A stretch of 64,000 nt of DNA from Tetracentron sinense (taxonomy: Eukaryota; Streptophyta; Magnoliopsida; Trochodendrales; Trochodendraceae), in the NCBI GenBank assembly GCA_015143295.1, contig CM026553.1, forward strand, positions 744,001-808,000. The letters are read 5' to 3'. Position 1 is the first letter of the stretch. Each line of letters begins with the position of its first letter. This document shows positions 44,908-56,567 of this stretch, in pieces. Under the pieces are notes generated by a model. It did not search any database. It saw only the letters and a list, made by a program, of their open reading frames with translations, and was not told the DNA's origin. The translations under genes were made by a program, and so were the position numbers.

Positions 44908-45329
44908 AGGTTTTGGATCAGTACTGAGCTCATCACATTCAAGCAACACAACATAAGTTGGTAGGCTAGCTGCATCGTATTGTTTTGATTGGCTGAATCA
45001 TACATACATCTTCACCTTACCACATTAAATAAATCAGGAATAATTTCTAGTCTCAAACATATCAAGCGTTTTTCTTTTGTTTTGTTTTGTTTGTGTGTCA
45101 AGCTTGCTTATCTCATAATTTTAATTTTGTCCAAGTTACATCAATTTAGAGTATGTACAAAATACTCACCTGTGTGCATTTCCGTCTCTGTCACCTATAG
45201 ATTACTCACCTGTATGCATTTCCGTCTATGTCAATGGTCAGACAAGCTTACAACATATATTCGGAATGACGATGACAGTTGCTAGGTAACACCACGTGTT
45301 ACCATTGGTCAATGAGAATGTACTGACCT
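44908..45329. other. 3' flank of the purine permease gene
   Basis: Presumed 3' UTR and intergenic DNA, T-rich. The open frame at 44989-45285 has no recognisable domain. Confidence 0.5.
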
Positions 45330-45714
45330 TTATTGGATGGCTCAGGATTCTCTCAAGTTCAAACCGGGGAGAATCTCTCTGGTTTGAATCCCTAGAGGTT
45401 GCCACGTGTCTCCTTTGACACCCCTTAACCATGGATAAGGTTCATCCATCCATCCATGGTTTTTTTTTAAATATTAATTCTTTTTTTAAAATTAAAAAAC
45501 TGCTTTTAATATTAAAAAACTCTAAAAACAGTTTTTTTAATTTAAAAAATAATAAATAATATAAAAAAAACGAAGGATGGGTGAGTGAACCCTAAGGGTG
45601 GGTGAACCTTACCCATGGTTAAGGAGTGTCAAAGGAGACACGTGATGACCTCTAGGGGTTCAAACCGGAGAGTCTCCCTGGTTTGAACTCAAGAGGATCC
45701 TGAGCCATCCAATA
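45330..45714. mobile_element. MITE with long inverted repeats, copy 1
   Basis: Left end TTATTGGATGGCTCAGGATT and right end ATCCTGAGCCATCCAATAA are inverted. Inside, GTTCAAACCGGGGAGA / TCTCCCTGGTTTGAAC and CCACGTGTCTCCTTTGAC / GTCAAAGGAGACACGTG continue the pairing, around an A/T-rich loop. The whole element can fold into one long hairpin. It has no coding capacity. Confidence 0.75.
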
Positions 45715-46109
45715 AGGCCCAGGATTCTCTCAAGTTCAAACCGGGGAGAATCTCTCCGGTTTGAACCCCTTGAGGTCGCTACGTGTCTCCTTTGACACCC
45801 CATGGGTAAGGTTCACCCACCCCTAGGGTTCACCCATCCATCCTTGGTTTTTTTAAAAAAATATTAATTCTTTTTTTAAAATTAAAAAACTGTTTTAAAG
45901 TTTTTTTAATATTAAAAACAGTTTTTTAAATTTTTTTTAAAAAATTAATATTTAAAAAAAAAAAAACCAAGGATGGATGGGTAAACCCTAGGGGTGGGTG
46001 AACCTTACCCATGGTTAAGGGGTGTCAAAGGAGACACGTGGCGACCTCTAGGGGTTCAAACCGCATAGAGTCTCCCCGGTTTAAACTCGAGAGGATCCTG
46101 AGCCTTATT
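45711..46109. mobile_element. MITE with long inverted repeats, copy 2 (abutting copy 1)
   Basis: Left end AATAAGGCCCAGGATTCTCT, right end GAGGATCCTGAGCCTTATT. Same internal inverted blocks as copy 1, including CCTTTGACACCCC and GGGGTGTCAAAGG. The copies share the AATAA at 45711-45715. Confidence 0.75.
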
Positions 46110-46724
46110 CGATCATATTCTTGTGAGTGATGAATTTCACAAAGAAATTGTCAAATTTTGTCTTCCTATACGAAGCATGTGCATTTTTAAATTCTTGTTG
46201 TTGTTCTGCGAAAAGGAAAGGGAAATAGATAGCTAATCACTGCTCAAAAGAAAATGACAAATAATTGTGGGATTTTTGGAATTATATGGGTAAAAGAGTA
46301 CTTAAATAGAAAATATTAAGATATATAAGTTCTAAACAATTGTCGACCATCTATAATTTTCTTTAAGAGATCCTAGCCCAGATGCAGACTTTCAGTGAAA
46401 ACCCAAGTTTGTCCGGAGGTGGGTATTTTTCATGACCACCATGGCCATATGATTGTTCGTTTTTAATCTTTCAATATATAGTCGTGGAACCAACACTTAA
46501 GCTAAAATTAGAGCTTTAGTAGATGAATTGAAATTCGGTTCTCTATTTCTCTCATGTATTTAGCAAACATTCTTGCAAATCATGCTTGTGATGAGGAATT
46601 AATGGTCCAGTTTTTCAAATCTTCTCTTCAGACACATGTTCACGTTAGAAGTTTATTTAGATAAAGGGGTTGAGAAATATCAGATTATATAGAATATGAA
46701 TTATCTTTCCTAATTATCTTGTAG
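46110..46724. other. No feature seen
   Basis: Non-coding intergenic DNA. Confidence 0.5.
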
Positions 46725-47880
46725 GGATAAGGTTTTATGTCCCCCAATGGTTATTATTTATTAATAAACATGTAGGAGTCTGCCAAACCCCTCACTCCCA
46801 CTAAGAGGCTTTTACAAAAATAAAAAATAAAAACATAGCATACTTTCAAACTCACATTAAGTTAGCAACATGTGTCACTACTTTTCCTTTTTACCTCTAT
46901 AGCAAATTAAACTGATATTTCTTTTCCTTTTGAAAACCAACCGTCGCAAATTCATGGGTAAAAATATCATCAGTAAAAGAATAATAGATGGATACATGTT
47001 TTCGTCAGTTGTAGTCCAATAAGGCACCATAGTTTCCAGGTAATTAGTGATGGAAATGTCCATCTGCAACAGATTTGCTCAAATCAGCGGCGAAAAATTT
47101 TATCTCCCCCGAAGGTTATTTGTAGAGATAAGGTTTTAAGTCCCCCAATGGTTATTATTTATTAATAAAAATGTAATATCCTGCCAAACCCCTCAACTGA
47201 GAAGCTTTTACAAAAATGAAAAAGTAGCAGACTTCCAAATTCACATTGAGTTAGCAGCATGTGTCACTACTTTTCCTTTTTACCTCGATAGCAGATTAAA
47301 CTTACATTTTTTTTTTCCTTTTGAAAACCAATCATCGCAATTCCATGAGTAAAAATATCATCAGTAAAATAATAAGCTATGAATACAAGTTTTCTTCGGT
47401 AGTAGTCCAATAAGGCACCATAGTTTCCAGGTAATTAGAGATGGAAATGTCCTTTTGCAACATATTTGCTAAAATCAGCAATGAAAAATTTTATGTCCCC
47501 CAATGGTTATTTGTAGAGATAAGGTTTTATGTCTCCCATTGATTATTATTTATTAATAAACAATAGGAGTCCGCCAAACCCCTCTCTCCCACTGAGAGGC
47601 TTTTACAAAAATAAAAATGAAAAAGTAGCATACTTCCAAACTTACATTGAGTTAGCAACATGTGTCACTACTTTTCCTTTTTGCCTCTATAGCCGATTAT
47701 ACTTACATTTTTTTTTCTTTTGAAAACCAATCGTCGCAAATCCATTGGTAAAAATATCATTAGTAAAAGAATAAGCGACGAATACACGTTTTCGTTGGTA
47801 GTAGCTAGTCCATTAAGGCGCCATAATTTCTAGGTAATTAGCGATGGAAATGTCCTATAATAGTTTTGCTCAAATCCTTT
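46725..47880 (+). repeat. ~390-bp tandem triplication, each unit headed by a LINE 3' tail
   Basis: Units begin near 46728, 47128 and 47518 with 'GATAAGGTTTTATGTCCCCC', 'TTATTAATAAACA', 'TGCCAAACCCCTC' and the LINE hairpin, then share about 250 bp of non-LINE sequence ('GTGTCACTACTTTTCC', 'AAAAATATCATCAGTAAA', 'AAGGCACCATAGTTTCCAGG'). Hairpins: CCTC/GAGG (46790-46808), CTCA/TGAG (47192-47201), CCTCTC/GAGAGG (47581-47599). A LINE tail insertion was therefore followed by tandem duplication of tail plus flank. Confidence 0.8.
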
Positions 47881-47957
47881 TGGTTTGGGAGTTATTGGCC
47901 TAACACTCGTTACACGGGTTGTCTAGTACTCTTAATGGACTTAGATTTTGCACAGTC

Positions 47958-47985
47958 CACACACACACACACACATATATATACA
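47958..47985. repeat. (CA)n(TA)n microsatellite
   Basis: Alternating CA then TA dinucleotides. Confidence 0.9.
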
Positions 47986-48519
47986 AAAAATTTCAAGTGA
48001 ATGCCTTGGGTTGGTCATTTAAATTGATAGGAAGTTTGACAACAAGTGGCTCAAAAAAATAATTGTTGAAAGGTTAGGTTGAAATCACATATTCAATTGA
48101 TAGTTCACATTACACATCAAAGAAAACTGTGACTAATCTTTAATAAGTAGAAATGTTCATAATTGGGTGAGATTATGTGAAATTGAGATGTAGAGAGCCG
48201 AGAATTTAAATTTGTTAATAATTTGCAGATTATGTTGTATGTATTGTGATTTTGAAGATTTGGAATATGTATCAGTCACTGTTTTGAAAATGCATGTCAT
48301 ACTTGAGCATATTTACAGGATTAAAGGGTAGTACTGATGTTTGTGGGTATCGTCTCTGGTAAACCCTCACAAGACTTCACTCATCCACTAGGGCCACTTA
48401 GGGGTTTAAAAGACTTGTCACATATGTCAAATGCAACTGAAGATCCCACGAAAGGGGATATAGTTTAGTTTAGTTAGTTTTTGTTTTTATTTTTATTTTG
48501 CATTACACGAGGACTAGCA
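47986..48519. other. No clear feature
   Basis: Possibly the left flank or outer part of the LTR that follows. No reading frame of interest. Confidence 0.35.
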
Positions 48520-50040
48520 ATGTGTAAGTTTAAGGTTGTGATCGATGCTAATTGTTACACATTTATGCACCTCAAACTACACGTGTTAATTCCTTAGAGC
48601 CCATTTTGAAACTGTTTTTCGGTACTTGGTTACTTTTGTCAATTTCAAATTCATGCAAGAAAAATAAGACAAAATTGAAGATTTACAAGTTTCAAAGACT
48701 CAGAAGAATGTCAACCATGAGAAGAACAAAAGAAAGAAGAAAAATCAAACCAAAGAAAAAATGAAGCTATGATCGATCGTGATACACAAGGCGATCGATT
48801 GTCGGTCAGAATAGAGGCGATCGGTAGTAGAACATCATACGATCAATTGCCTGAAAAAACAGTAGCTGAACAAGAATTTCCAAACATTTGCGATCGATCG
48901 CAGCTAATTGGCAATTGATCACCAATCGGTGTTTTTGCCTCAAGATGCACGCATAGAAGTGGAGAGTTTGGACCTAATTAGGAGTTTCTAAAACCCTAAT
49001 TAGCAAGAAAAAGTCTCTATAAATAGGAAAGCTAATACGTTGAAAGAGGTTATGAATTTTGAGAAATTGAAGAGAAAGAACTCTGGAGATCTGTGAAGGT
49101 TTGAAGAGATGTGTTCTTCGTGTTCTTCGCCGAAGACGGAGTTCTCGTCCCTCGCAATGAACTAATCTTCATTTCTAGGATTTAGATGAAACCCTAGCTA
49201 AGTAATAGTGTATCTTTGTATTTTATTTTAGGTTTTTGTATTTGTAAACTTTGATTGCACAATGAGAGAGTTGTTTATTAACTATATTTAATAGATTTTA
49301 TATTCAATATCAATGATGATCATCCTTTTCTTAGGTTTTTTATTATTCTGATTGAACTCATTCGTAGTGATTTTCTGTGATTATCTGTATGGATATTGTG
49401 CAATGGCATTTAATGTTCAAGGGTGTAAACCATAGAATGATTTATGCTTAGGGAAGACAAATTTTCCACAACCCTTGTTTAGTGTGGACTCTTCATGTTA
49501 ATCGAAGATGGATCATTCTTAGGGTTTGAACACTTGTTTTATCTTCTTGAATTTGAGTTGAGACGTATCGTCGCACTCAATTTGATTATTTACATATTAT
49601 AAGACCTTGAATGAATGCATGAGATAATTGTTAAGAGGTAGTGGTGGATTCAAACACCCTAGATCTTCTCCCCTTAATATCACCAAAAACTCATTAGTTT
49701 ATTCCATTAATTAGAAGTTAGAAGTTTAATTTATGTTTTTGTTTAATACAATTCAAATCAACTTTTGTTACTCATTGATTTAGAAATAATCTTGAGAATA
49801 AGGCAATGAAACTAGCGCAATCATCTGTGGTTCAACACCCTTACTAATCACTATTCTACGGAATTTGTGCTAATACGAGGTATAATAAATTGAAATGACC
49901 AATGCCTAAAACCTTCCACTAACTTAATCAAATATCTTATCTAGAATGTCAAGAAACTCATAGGCCCTAATCCATTTGCAACCCTGGGTTCCTATTTTCA
50001 ATAAATAAATAGGTGGTAACTCTAAAATAGGTGTTTAACA
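48520..50040 (+). mobile_element. LTR of a plant retrotransposon, probably solo
   Basis: It has LTR organisation on the plus strand: a palindrome cluster (48772-48930), a TATA box (49017-49026), a leader with 'GTGTTCTTCG' repeats and 'ACCCTAGC', and a long A/T-rich U5. The end, with 'GTGGTTCAACACCC' and 'GGAATTTGTGCTAATACGAGG', resembles LTR ends of plant Gypsy elements of the Athila/Tat group, but no internal region with a primer-binding site follows. Limits are approximate. Confidence 0.5.
48772..49026 (+). promoter_or_regulatory. LTR promoter: palindrome cluster and TATA box
   Basis: GATCGATCG twice (48773-48780 and 48890-48900), GCGATCGATTG, GCGATCGG, CGATCAATTG and CAATTGATCACC between, then CTATAAATAGG at 49017-49027. 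Confidence 0.55.
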
Positions 50041-50229
50041 TCATTCCTCCACAGGACTTGGCCGAAAAGAAAAGGTGGTAAATTCCAACGCTCACATAAC
50101 TAGTACTCAATAATGTAGGCATATGAATGAGATGAGTTTTGAAAGAGACACCATTTTACATATTGTAATAACATGGGTCCTCATTTAATAAAACTCCTAA
50201 TAATAACAAAACCTACCCAATGGTTTGCA
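50041..50229. other. Unassigned spacer
   Basis: Ends in the hAT target site AGTACAAC (50230-50237). Confidence 0.4.
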
Positions 50230-50237
50230 AGTACAAC

Positions 50238-50809
50238 CAGGGGCGGAGCCAAGGGGAGCCTGGGGAGGCACGTGCCCATGGGCTTTGAAAAACTCATAAT
50301 TTTTTAATATAGGGAATAGGATAGCTAGGTATGGCGCAGTGCCTCTTTGGACTTTCGAAAAAATATATCTTTTTAGTATGTGGTTTAATTTTTTAACATA
50401 ACATAGTTTTGGGACAAGGGGCAGCTATCTCCCATAACTAAAACAAATGATATTATAATAATTAATTATTTAATATGGTATAGCTATTGGGAAAGGAGAC
50501 TCTAAACTTTTAAGAAAAAATATTTTTATATTATGTCATTTAATTATTTAACATGACATAGTCATAAGGCAGAGAGACAGCTTCTCCCGTAAACAAAGAG
50601 AAACAATTCCCCTAGGATATGCACGTAGAATGAATTAAATGGCCTAAGAACTTAGTCATCAAAAAAATTCAATGGCTACGCCCCCAAACCCCCATCCCCA
50701 AGACCCAAAATATTTTGTATCCACTTAAACATTCTCTACAAATTCATCAAAATTACTAACATTTCCAACCAACCATTCCTCCCTACAATAAAATCTTGTC
50801 TCCGCCTTG
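50238..50809. mobile_element. hAT-type non-autonomous transposon (MITE)
   Basis: Perfect 8-bp target duplication AGTACAAC at 50230-50237 and 50810-50817, the size used by hAT elements. Ends CAGGGGCGGAGCCAAG and CTTGTCTCCGCCTTG are imperfect inverted repeats with the CAGGGGCGGAGCC start common in plant hATs. 572 bp, no transposase. Confidence 0.88.
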
Positions 50810-50918
50810 AGTACAACCAATGAAGGCCGAATGACCCGGACCAATCCCTTTCCTGCAGCCAGAATTGTAGAGCTGAGTCAACCACCACTCACTTAATGTG
50901 ACTAACTTCGGCCTAAAG

Positions 50919-51149
50919 GGCTCTCGGGGTTCCATACATTGTGCGGCAATTGGCATAAAAAATGGGGAGAAGTCATTTCATCTTCTCCCCATAATTTTGA
51001 CTTCTCCCCATTTGATATCTCTCCCACTTATTGCTACATGTCTTATTATATGTGGAGAAGTCAAAATCATGGAGTCAAAATCATGGGCCCCATGATTTTG
51101 ACTTCTCTACCACTTGTCCCCTATTCTATGGAACCCCGAGACAAAGCCC
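50919..51149. mobile_element. Short inverted-repeat MITE
   Basis: Ends GGGCTCTCGGGGTTCCATA and TATGGAACCCCGAGACAAAGCCC are inverted. Further internal inverted words are 'GGGGAGAAGTCA', 'TGACTTCTCC' and 'AAAATCATGG/CCATGATTTT'. The class is uncertain. Open frames crossing it are chance. Confidence 0.7.
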
Positions 51150-51218
51150 TATCTAGCTTCGCCAGAGACAAGCCAAAGCTGACTAACTTCCTACCAGGCA
51201 CATCAACATTAATATCTT

Positions 51219-51536
51219 GGAACCAAATCCTCTACGGTTATAGCCGACTCGGGAGAGTCCGGTTGGGCCGTTGAGGTCTCCACGTGCCCCTGAACTGTGG
51301 TTAAAATTCACCCACCCCTAGGGTTCACCCAATCCTTGCATTTTAGAAAAACATTAAAACTATTTTAATATTTTTTCTAACCACAGTTAGAAAAAAACTA
51401 ATATTTTTTTTCTAAAAACCAAGGATAGGTGGGTGAATCTTAACCACAGTTAAGGGTGTCAAAAGGGACACGTGGCAACCTCAACAACATAACTGGACTC
51501 CCCGGGTCTGGTTATAACCGTAGATGATTTGGTTCC
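51219..51536. mobile_element. MITE with G-box-containing inverted repeats
   Basis: Ends GGAACCAAATCCTCTACGG and CCGTAGATGATTTGGTTCC are inverted, continuing GTTATAGCC/GGTTATAAC and CTCCACGTG/CACGTGGCAACC. The interior 'TTCACCCACCCCTAGGG' and 'GGTGGGTGAATCTTAACC' relates it to the elements at 45330-46109 and in the 58-kb intron. Target duplication not clear. Confidence 0.7.
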
Positions 51537-52999
51537 TAATATATGTTGGTATCTTTGTTTCAAGTAAGTGTTAAATCAAATCTTGAGTGTAGAACAATAA
51601 TCCCACATCGAAAAAACGATGTGTGTGTGTATGGCTTTATATATGTTTTCACATCTACTATGAGTGTGTTAAAAAGAGAAGCATTTAGACCTCGCGCATG
51701 TGGAGGTAGCCAAGGGGTTACCCAAAGGCCTAATGGGAATTTGGCAAGTTGGGCTAGAAACCCTTCATATGGGCTCATTGTGGTCACGTGATGTGTGAAC
51801 GGGTTAGGTTGCACGTGTATCTTTTGACTAAACCTTATTTACACTAACTAACAAACACGAGGAAAAAAAAATTATAATGAGATGACACAAAAATATGAAC
51901 AAACAAAATACTAACACTCAGTATAATTAAAAGACAAAGCTAATGAAATTAATTAGACAAAATAACAAATAAAGTAACAGAAATGTAGCACATATCACAA
52001 CAAATGGACTCCAATCAAACACCTAAAATCAACTACAATTTTCATTCGGACATATCATATTGTTGCCAACTCTTGGACGTTCATGGTAAAATTTTTAAGT
52101 TTTTATACGGTTAAGTAGTAATATGTAGATAATATATGATCTTAATCAAGAATAAATTACTGCGTAAAGTACATACCTTTTATATCGCAATAACGGTGGG
52201 GAATTTGAATTGGTGATGTAAATTTGTTCTGATAATTAAGCTGCATTGTACTTAGAAATGCATTAATATTAATATAAAATTTTGTTTGGTAGAGATATAG
52301 AGCAACAACATGCCCGATCTCACATATATACTACATGCATGGAATTTTAGAAGGTGATTTTTAAAGTTGAGTTTAGAAAAGATAAAGGAAGGGAAGGATA
52401 AAGGTTTACAGTTTGTAGGGCTTTATATAAAGTTTAAAGTGTAATTGATGCAACGGGCATTAGCAGCTAACAATGGAAATGGCATACATAATAGTGACAA
52501 TTACATTTATAGGTGGCCTGTGGAGAGAATTATTTATGTGGTTGATGTTAATAAAGCGTAATAGTAGTCTTAAAATATGTAGTATATTACAATGTAATCT
52601 AAATTCAATTATACACTTATGGCTAAATAACTTGTTATAGTTCCCTCAAATGATCCAAACAATTCAACATTAGCAAATAAGAATTTCCTTCAAAGGGTTT
52701 CATCAACACATTGTAAATAAGATTAATATATCATAGATCGTGTGAGGGAAGATATGTGTGGTTTTTGATAATAGATAACCCTTAACAATAGGCTTGGAAG
52801 AGTTAAAACCTACAATGTCATGTGTAATCAAGTATATGACTATAATAATCAAGAAAATTCCAGGAGTTGCACAAAGAAATAATGCTCCAAGAGAAGCAAG
52901 CATTCTAATCAATAAATACTCAATAAGTAGGTGGTGCTAATTAAGAAGCCGTTGGACGGCAACTCCCCTTGAATAGTTAGATCACCGCATAAAAAAATA
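51537..52999. other. Unassigned intergenic DNA
   Basis: A 'CCCACATCGAAAAA' motif near 51602 recalls LTRs of small retrotransposons, but no boundaries were found. Open frames at 51543-51814 have no known domain. A minus-strand frame at 52703-52912 is hydrophobic by composition and unrecognised. Confidence 0.35.
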
Positions 53000-53059
53000 A
53001 AGCTATAAAAAGTAAATAGAGTAATTCTAAAAACTTTATATGCATGGGTGTTTTAGAGG

Positions 53060-53520
53060 GTTTCTAGAAAGGATGAAAGAAATTGGACAAAGTCTTAAAT
53101 TATTCACCAATTACCTGAAAACAATGACTGTTTAAGAACCCAGTAAAGTAAGCCGTATAGAAACTGCAACTGCATTTGCAGATTTTGTGTGAATGATTTG
53201 GTGGAATGTGCAGTAAAAAAATTGAAGAGAAGTAACCCGAGTTGTTAGTTGGGTGGGAAGGAGGAAAATTACAGTATTTGGGGAGTTAACAGGGTTAACA
53301 GAAGGCAAATGGTTATGTAATGAATTTAAAACACAAAGGTTCGTTGATCAAGAAAGGGCGAAAATATGGCCAATAATTGCAGCCATTCGCAAACAACCAA
53401 AGGTCCCATTTTATCTCAACTCTAAGTGGGTATGAAATTCTGAAAACTCTAATAAGTGTGCCTTGGGCAGATAAGTTGCACCGGAAAAATGTTGGAGACA
53501 TATAAAAAGGAGAAATCCAA
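53060..53520 (-). promoter_or_regulatory. TATA / 5'-exon / splice-donor-like cassette, copy A
   Basis: Minus strand: TTTTTATATG at about 53502-53511, a ~400-nt pyrimidine-rich non-coding stretch, then 'GTTTTCAG|GTAATTGG' (donor at about 53116-53117). The sequence after the donor (53030-53115) is homologous to that after the donor of copy B. No long reading frame. Reads like a first non-coding exon; inference only. Confidence 0.35.
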
Positions 53521-54159
53521 GGCGTGTGGTGACAATAAAATTGATGTGGGAATACATACAGGTATTAGAAAAATGAGAAGTATAAGAGGGGAAAGAAGAA
53601 GAGATATGTTTGAAAAAATTAGTTACTGACCAACAAAAGGAGAACTATATGGCTGAGAAAGAAGGGGCGTGTGACATGAGGAAGATAAATGTAGAATTTC
53701 ATTACCGGGAAAAAAAAGTCTGTCAAGAGAAATTTTAAAGTTTTTTTAAAAGGGCCTAAAATTGATCTCCGAATGCTTGGGTAAAAAACAAAAGAATGGA
53801 TACCAACTCCAATTGCACAGCTGGTTACGCGATGAGCAAAAATAGTGTAAAAATAATACACAAAGCAAGTGAAGATAATGATACGCTTGGGTGGTTTAGA
53901 TGGTTTAATTTTGGGAAAGCGGAAGAGCACTGACCAAATATATTGATTTGAGATTGGGTGTAGTGATGGCAATGGCACATATCAGTAGATAAAAATTGTT
54001 GCTCAAAACAAAACAGCACAAATTAATGCAATAATTACATTCAAGCAAAGAACATATTCAAAAACTTTGAATGAATTGTAAAGAACAAGGATACGCAAAG
54101 AAATTCAAGCATTCAAATTGGGGACATATATTTTTTTAAAAATCAGAACACATTTAAAA

Positions 54160-54490
54160 AAGTGTTATGCTTAGGTGTTGTAGAGAGTTTCTAGAAAGGG
54201 GAGAGAACAGTGCAAAAAGACGTAAATGAATCAGCACTTACCTGAAGAGGATGAATATTTGGCAAACAAATGAATCCCTTTGCAGAGTGCGATTGTCTCA
54301 ACAAATCTTGTGCGAATATATCGCCACCAGAAAGTTCAGTAATAGGTTATAAAAATTAGGTAATTGTGGTCTGAATAGGGTGGAGAAGGAGGGAAGATGA
54401 AACGATTTTAGAGAAGATAAAGAGATGGAAACGGTAGGGGGCAGGAATCTTGGGGAGAGGGGAAGGAATTGATGAGAATTTATAGGAGAG
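54160..54490 (-). promoter_or_regulatory. TATA / 5'-exon / splice-donor-like cassette, copy B
   Basis: Minus strand: CTCCTATAAATTCTC at 54473-54488, a pyrimidine-rich stretch of ~230 nt, then 'CCTCTTCAG|GTAAGTGCTG' (donor at 54242). Downstream 'CCCTTTCTAGAAACTCTC' and 'AACACCTAAGCAT' match copy A ('CCTTTCTAGAAACCCTC', 'AACACCCATGCAT'). Confidence 0.4.
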
Positions 54491-54540
54491 TGGCAGATGA
54501 TTTGATTGGGGAGAGAGTTATGAGAGTAAAAGTGAGTATC

Positions 54541-54622
54541 CACGTGGCATAAACTTGGATAAAAATGAAGATTTTAAAGGTATCCACGTAGATACCAACC
54601 GCTATATAGTAGTAGTAAGATT
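54541..54622 (-). mobile_element. Possible Helitron 5' terminus
   Basis: Minus strand reads TCTTACTACTACTATATAG then GGTATCTACGTGGATACC, an 18-bp inverted repeat. A TC start and TATAG-rich first bases followed by a subterminal palindrome resemble plant Helitron 5' ends. No CTRR 3' end or Rep/helicase was identified. Confidence 0.3.
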
Positions 54623-54639
54623 TCCAAATTAGTTTTGTA

Positions 54640-56296
54640 ACTTACCTTTGGAAGGAAACACAGATTGTTTTACAAAAAGATGTTCCTATACTATTTGTGG
54701 GTTTTCTTCTTTCATCTGCTTATCAAAGTTTTGGTCATAGTCGAGTTCGTTGAGATCAAAGAACAAAGAGTACATTCAATATAGATCGTTGAATCCTGGG
54801 GGTGTCCGTCATTGTACCTGTAAGCACCACGGCCGGTGAGGACTAGCATGGGCGCATTTCATTTTAAGGACCGTGTGTTTAACACATTCTTGGATCTCCT
54901 AAATCATTAAGTTTCTGTACTGGAGTTTTTTCTTCTTGTTGTGCATATTGGATTACAGTACAATAGACCCTCTTGTAATTAATAACCTTGGTTGAAAGAA
55001 ATTATATTAATTATCAGAGAATATCATATATAAGAATAATTATATTGGTCCATCAAAAACTTTCTTTTCATAATTTCTTTTGAATGTATTGTATTTTCCA
55101 TGTAAGCTTCATGTAGATACAAATGTATAAGGCCAGCACTCCCAAAACAAAAAAAAAAAACAAAAGATTTATACTAGCCCATTATTTTGACCTATCAAAA
55201 ATACAAAAAAGTTGTGTCACTTAATACAAAAAACCTCATATCGTGGTTTCAGTTGTAACATAGGCTTCTCATGCTTCTAAGTTCAAACTACAATTTCTTT
55301 AGGATCTATTCATGAAGTTTTTCAAGAGGAAAATAAATAAAAGAACTCAAATTAAAAACTTACCCAAACGCAATCGATGACGGGATGAGGAAGAAAGCTA
55401 GATTTGTTCATCTTTCCTTTGAATGCAAACCATTTTTGTTTTCTTCTTTGTGGTTGAAATCTTCCCCTCCTCTTCGTTTCTCCTCTTTTACTCTCTATTT
55501 TCGTTGTCTTTCCAATTTGGTAAAGTTAACCCCCATTTTCAAAGAGAAAAAGAAACATTATTTATTTTGGGGAGACACAAAATTCCTTTTTAACTCTACT
55601 TTTTGTGGGATTCTCCCTTTAACTTTTATTAATTATTTGAAATCCTCAGACAATAGTTTTTTTAGTTTTTTCTTTCTAAAATATCTTAAACTTTATACTA
55701 TATATGATAATTTATTATACATAGCCAAAGTATCTAAAATAATTCTATCCCTTTCTTTTCCTTATACCTAAATCATCATAAAGTGTTTATAAGATTCATA
55801 TAACTATGTATTAATATATTATAATAACCTCTCTTATAATTAATAATGTACTAAAACTTTTTTTTAAAAATTATTAAATAGCAGGTATAAGAGATTATTA
55901 ATTATACACTATAGAACCAAGTTGGTTCCTTACAAAATTATTAATTATTAGAGATTATTAAGTTATAGAATATTAATTATAAGAGCGCCTACGGTAGGTA
56001 CTGAATTTTAATTGCATACAATATTTCCATCAATATCTTCCAAAAGGAAAGGTCAAACACTTTTTTCGATTTAGGCATCACCAAAAATTGTTTTGATTTG
56101 ATTTTTTCTTTTACAGATAAAAAAAAAAACTGTGTAAAGCAGAAATAGACAGATTGATTTCATAAATTACATTTTAAAAAAAGCAAAGAAGACAATATTT
56201 TTTGGTGGGACAGACATCCAAACGGCCATGATATATAATCATAAATAAATAAAGATGAGACGAGTCATTAGACATTATTATCATCACATATCAGAA
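54640..56296. other. A/T-rich intergenic DNA with related repeat pair
   Basis: Segments near 54970-55030 and 55815-55985 share 'CTCTTATAATTAATAA' and 'GAGATTATTAATTAT' words, some inverted, possibly ends of a degraded A/T-rich transposon. The ORF at 55385-55771 is low-complexity and unrecognised. Confidence 0.4.
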
Positions 56297-56472
56297 AGGA
56301 CTTTACTACTGAGACCGCAAAGGGCCAAGGGCCGAGACCACATGGTGACCGTGCTTGTGATGAATGGATCTCAAATTTTCATTACATTGATTTGTGAAAT
56401 TTTGAGATCCTGGATCATATGCACAGTCAGTCTTGATGTGGTCACGCCTTGGCGGTCTCACCAGCATTTTCT
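56297..56472. mobile_element. Short palindromic MITE (GAGACCGC family), copy 1
   Basis: Ends AGGACTTTACTACTGAGACC and GGTCTCACCAGCATTTTCT are inverted; internal GAGACCACATGGTGACCG pairs with 'CTTGATGTGGTCACG'. It is related to 59054-59222. It lies about 100 bp upstream of the aspartic protease start. Confidence 0.65.
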
Positions 56473-56567
56473 AATAAGAAAACCCCAAATATAGACACAA
56501 ATGAAACCAAAGGCCCGCCCTTAGCTCAAATATTTCCTACTTTAGAAACGAACCCGGAACTGTAAGA

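Noticed and set aside
51543-51814. Overlapping frames on both strands as a small gene
   Set aside because: No domain, and the 'CCCACATCG' motif suggests transposon-derived sequence.
53619-53978. 119-residue minus-strand frame between the two promoter-like cassettes
   Set aside because: Composition follows the pyrimidine-rich DNA; no domain, and the neighbouring cassettes look non-coding.
55385-55771. 128-residue Phe/Ser-rich frame
   Set aside because: A/T-rich low-complexity translation with no domain and no splice or promoter support.
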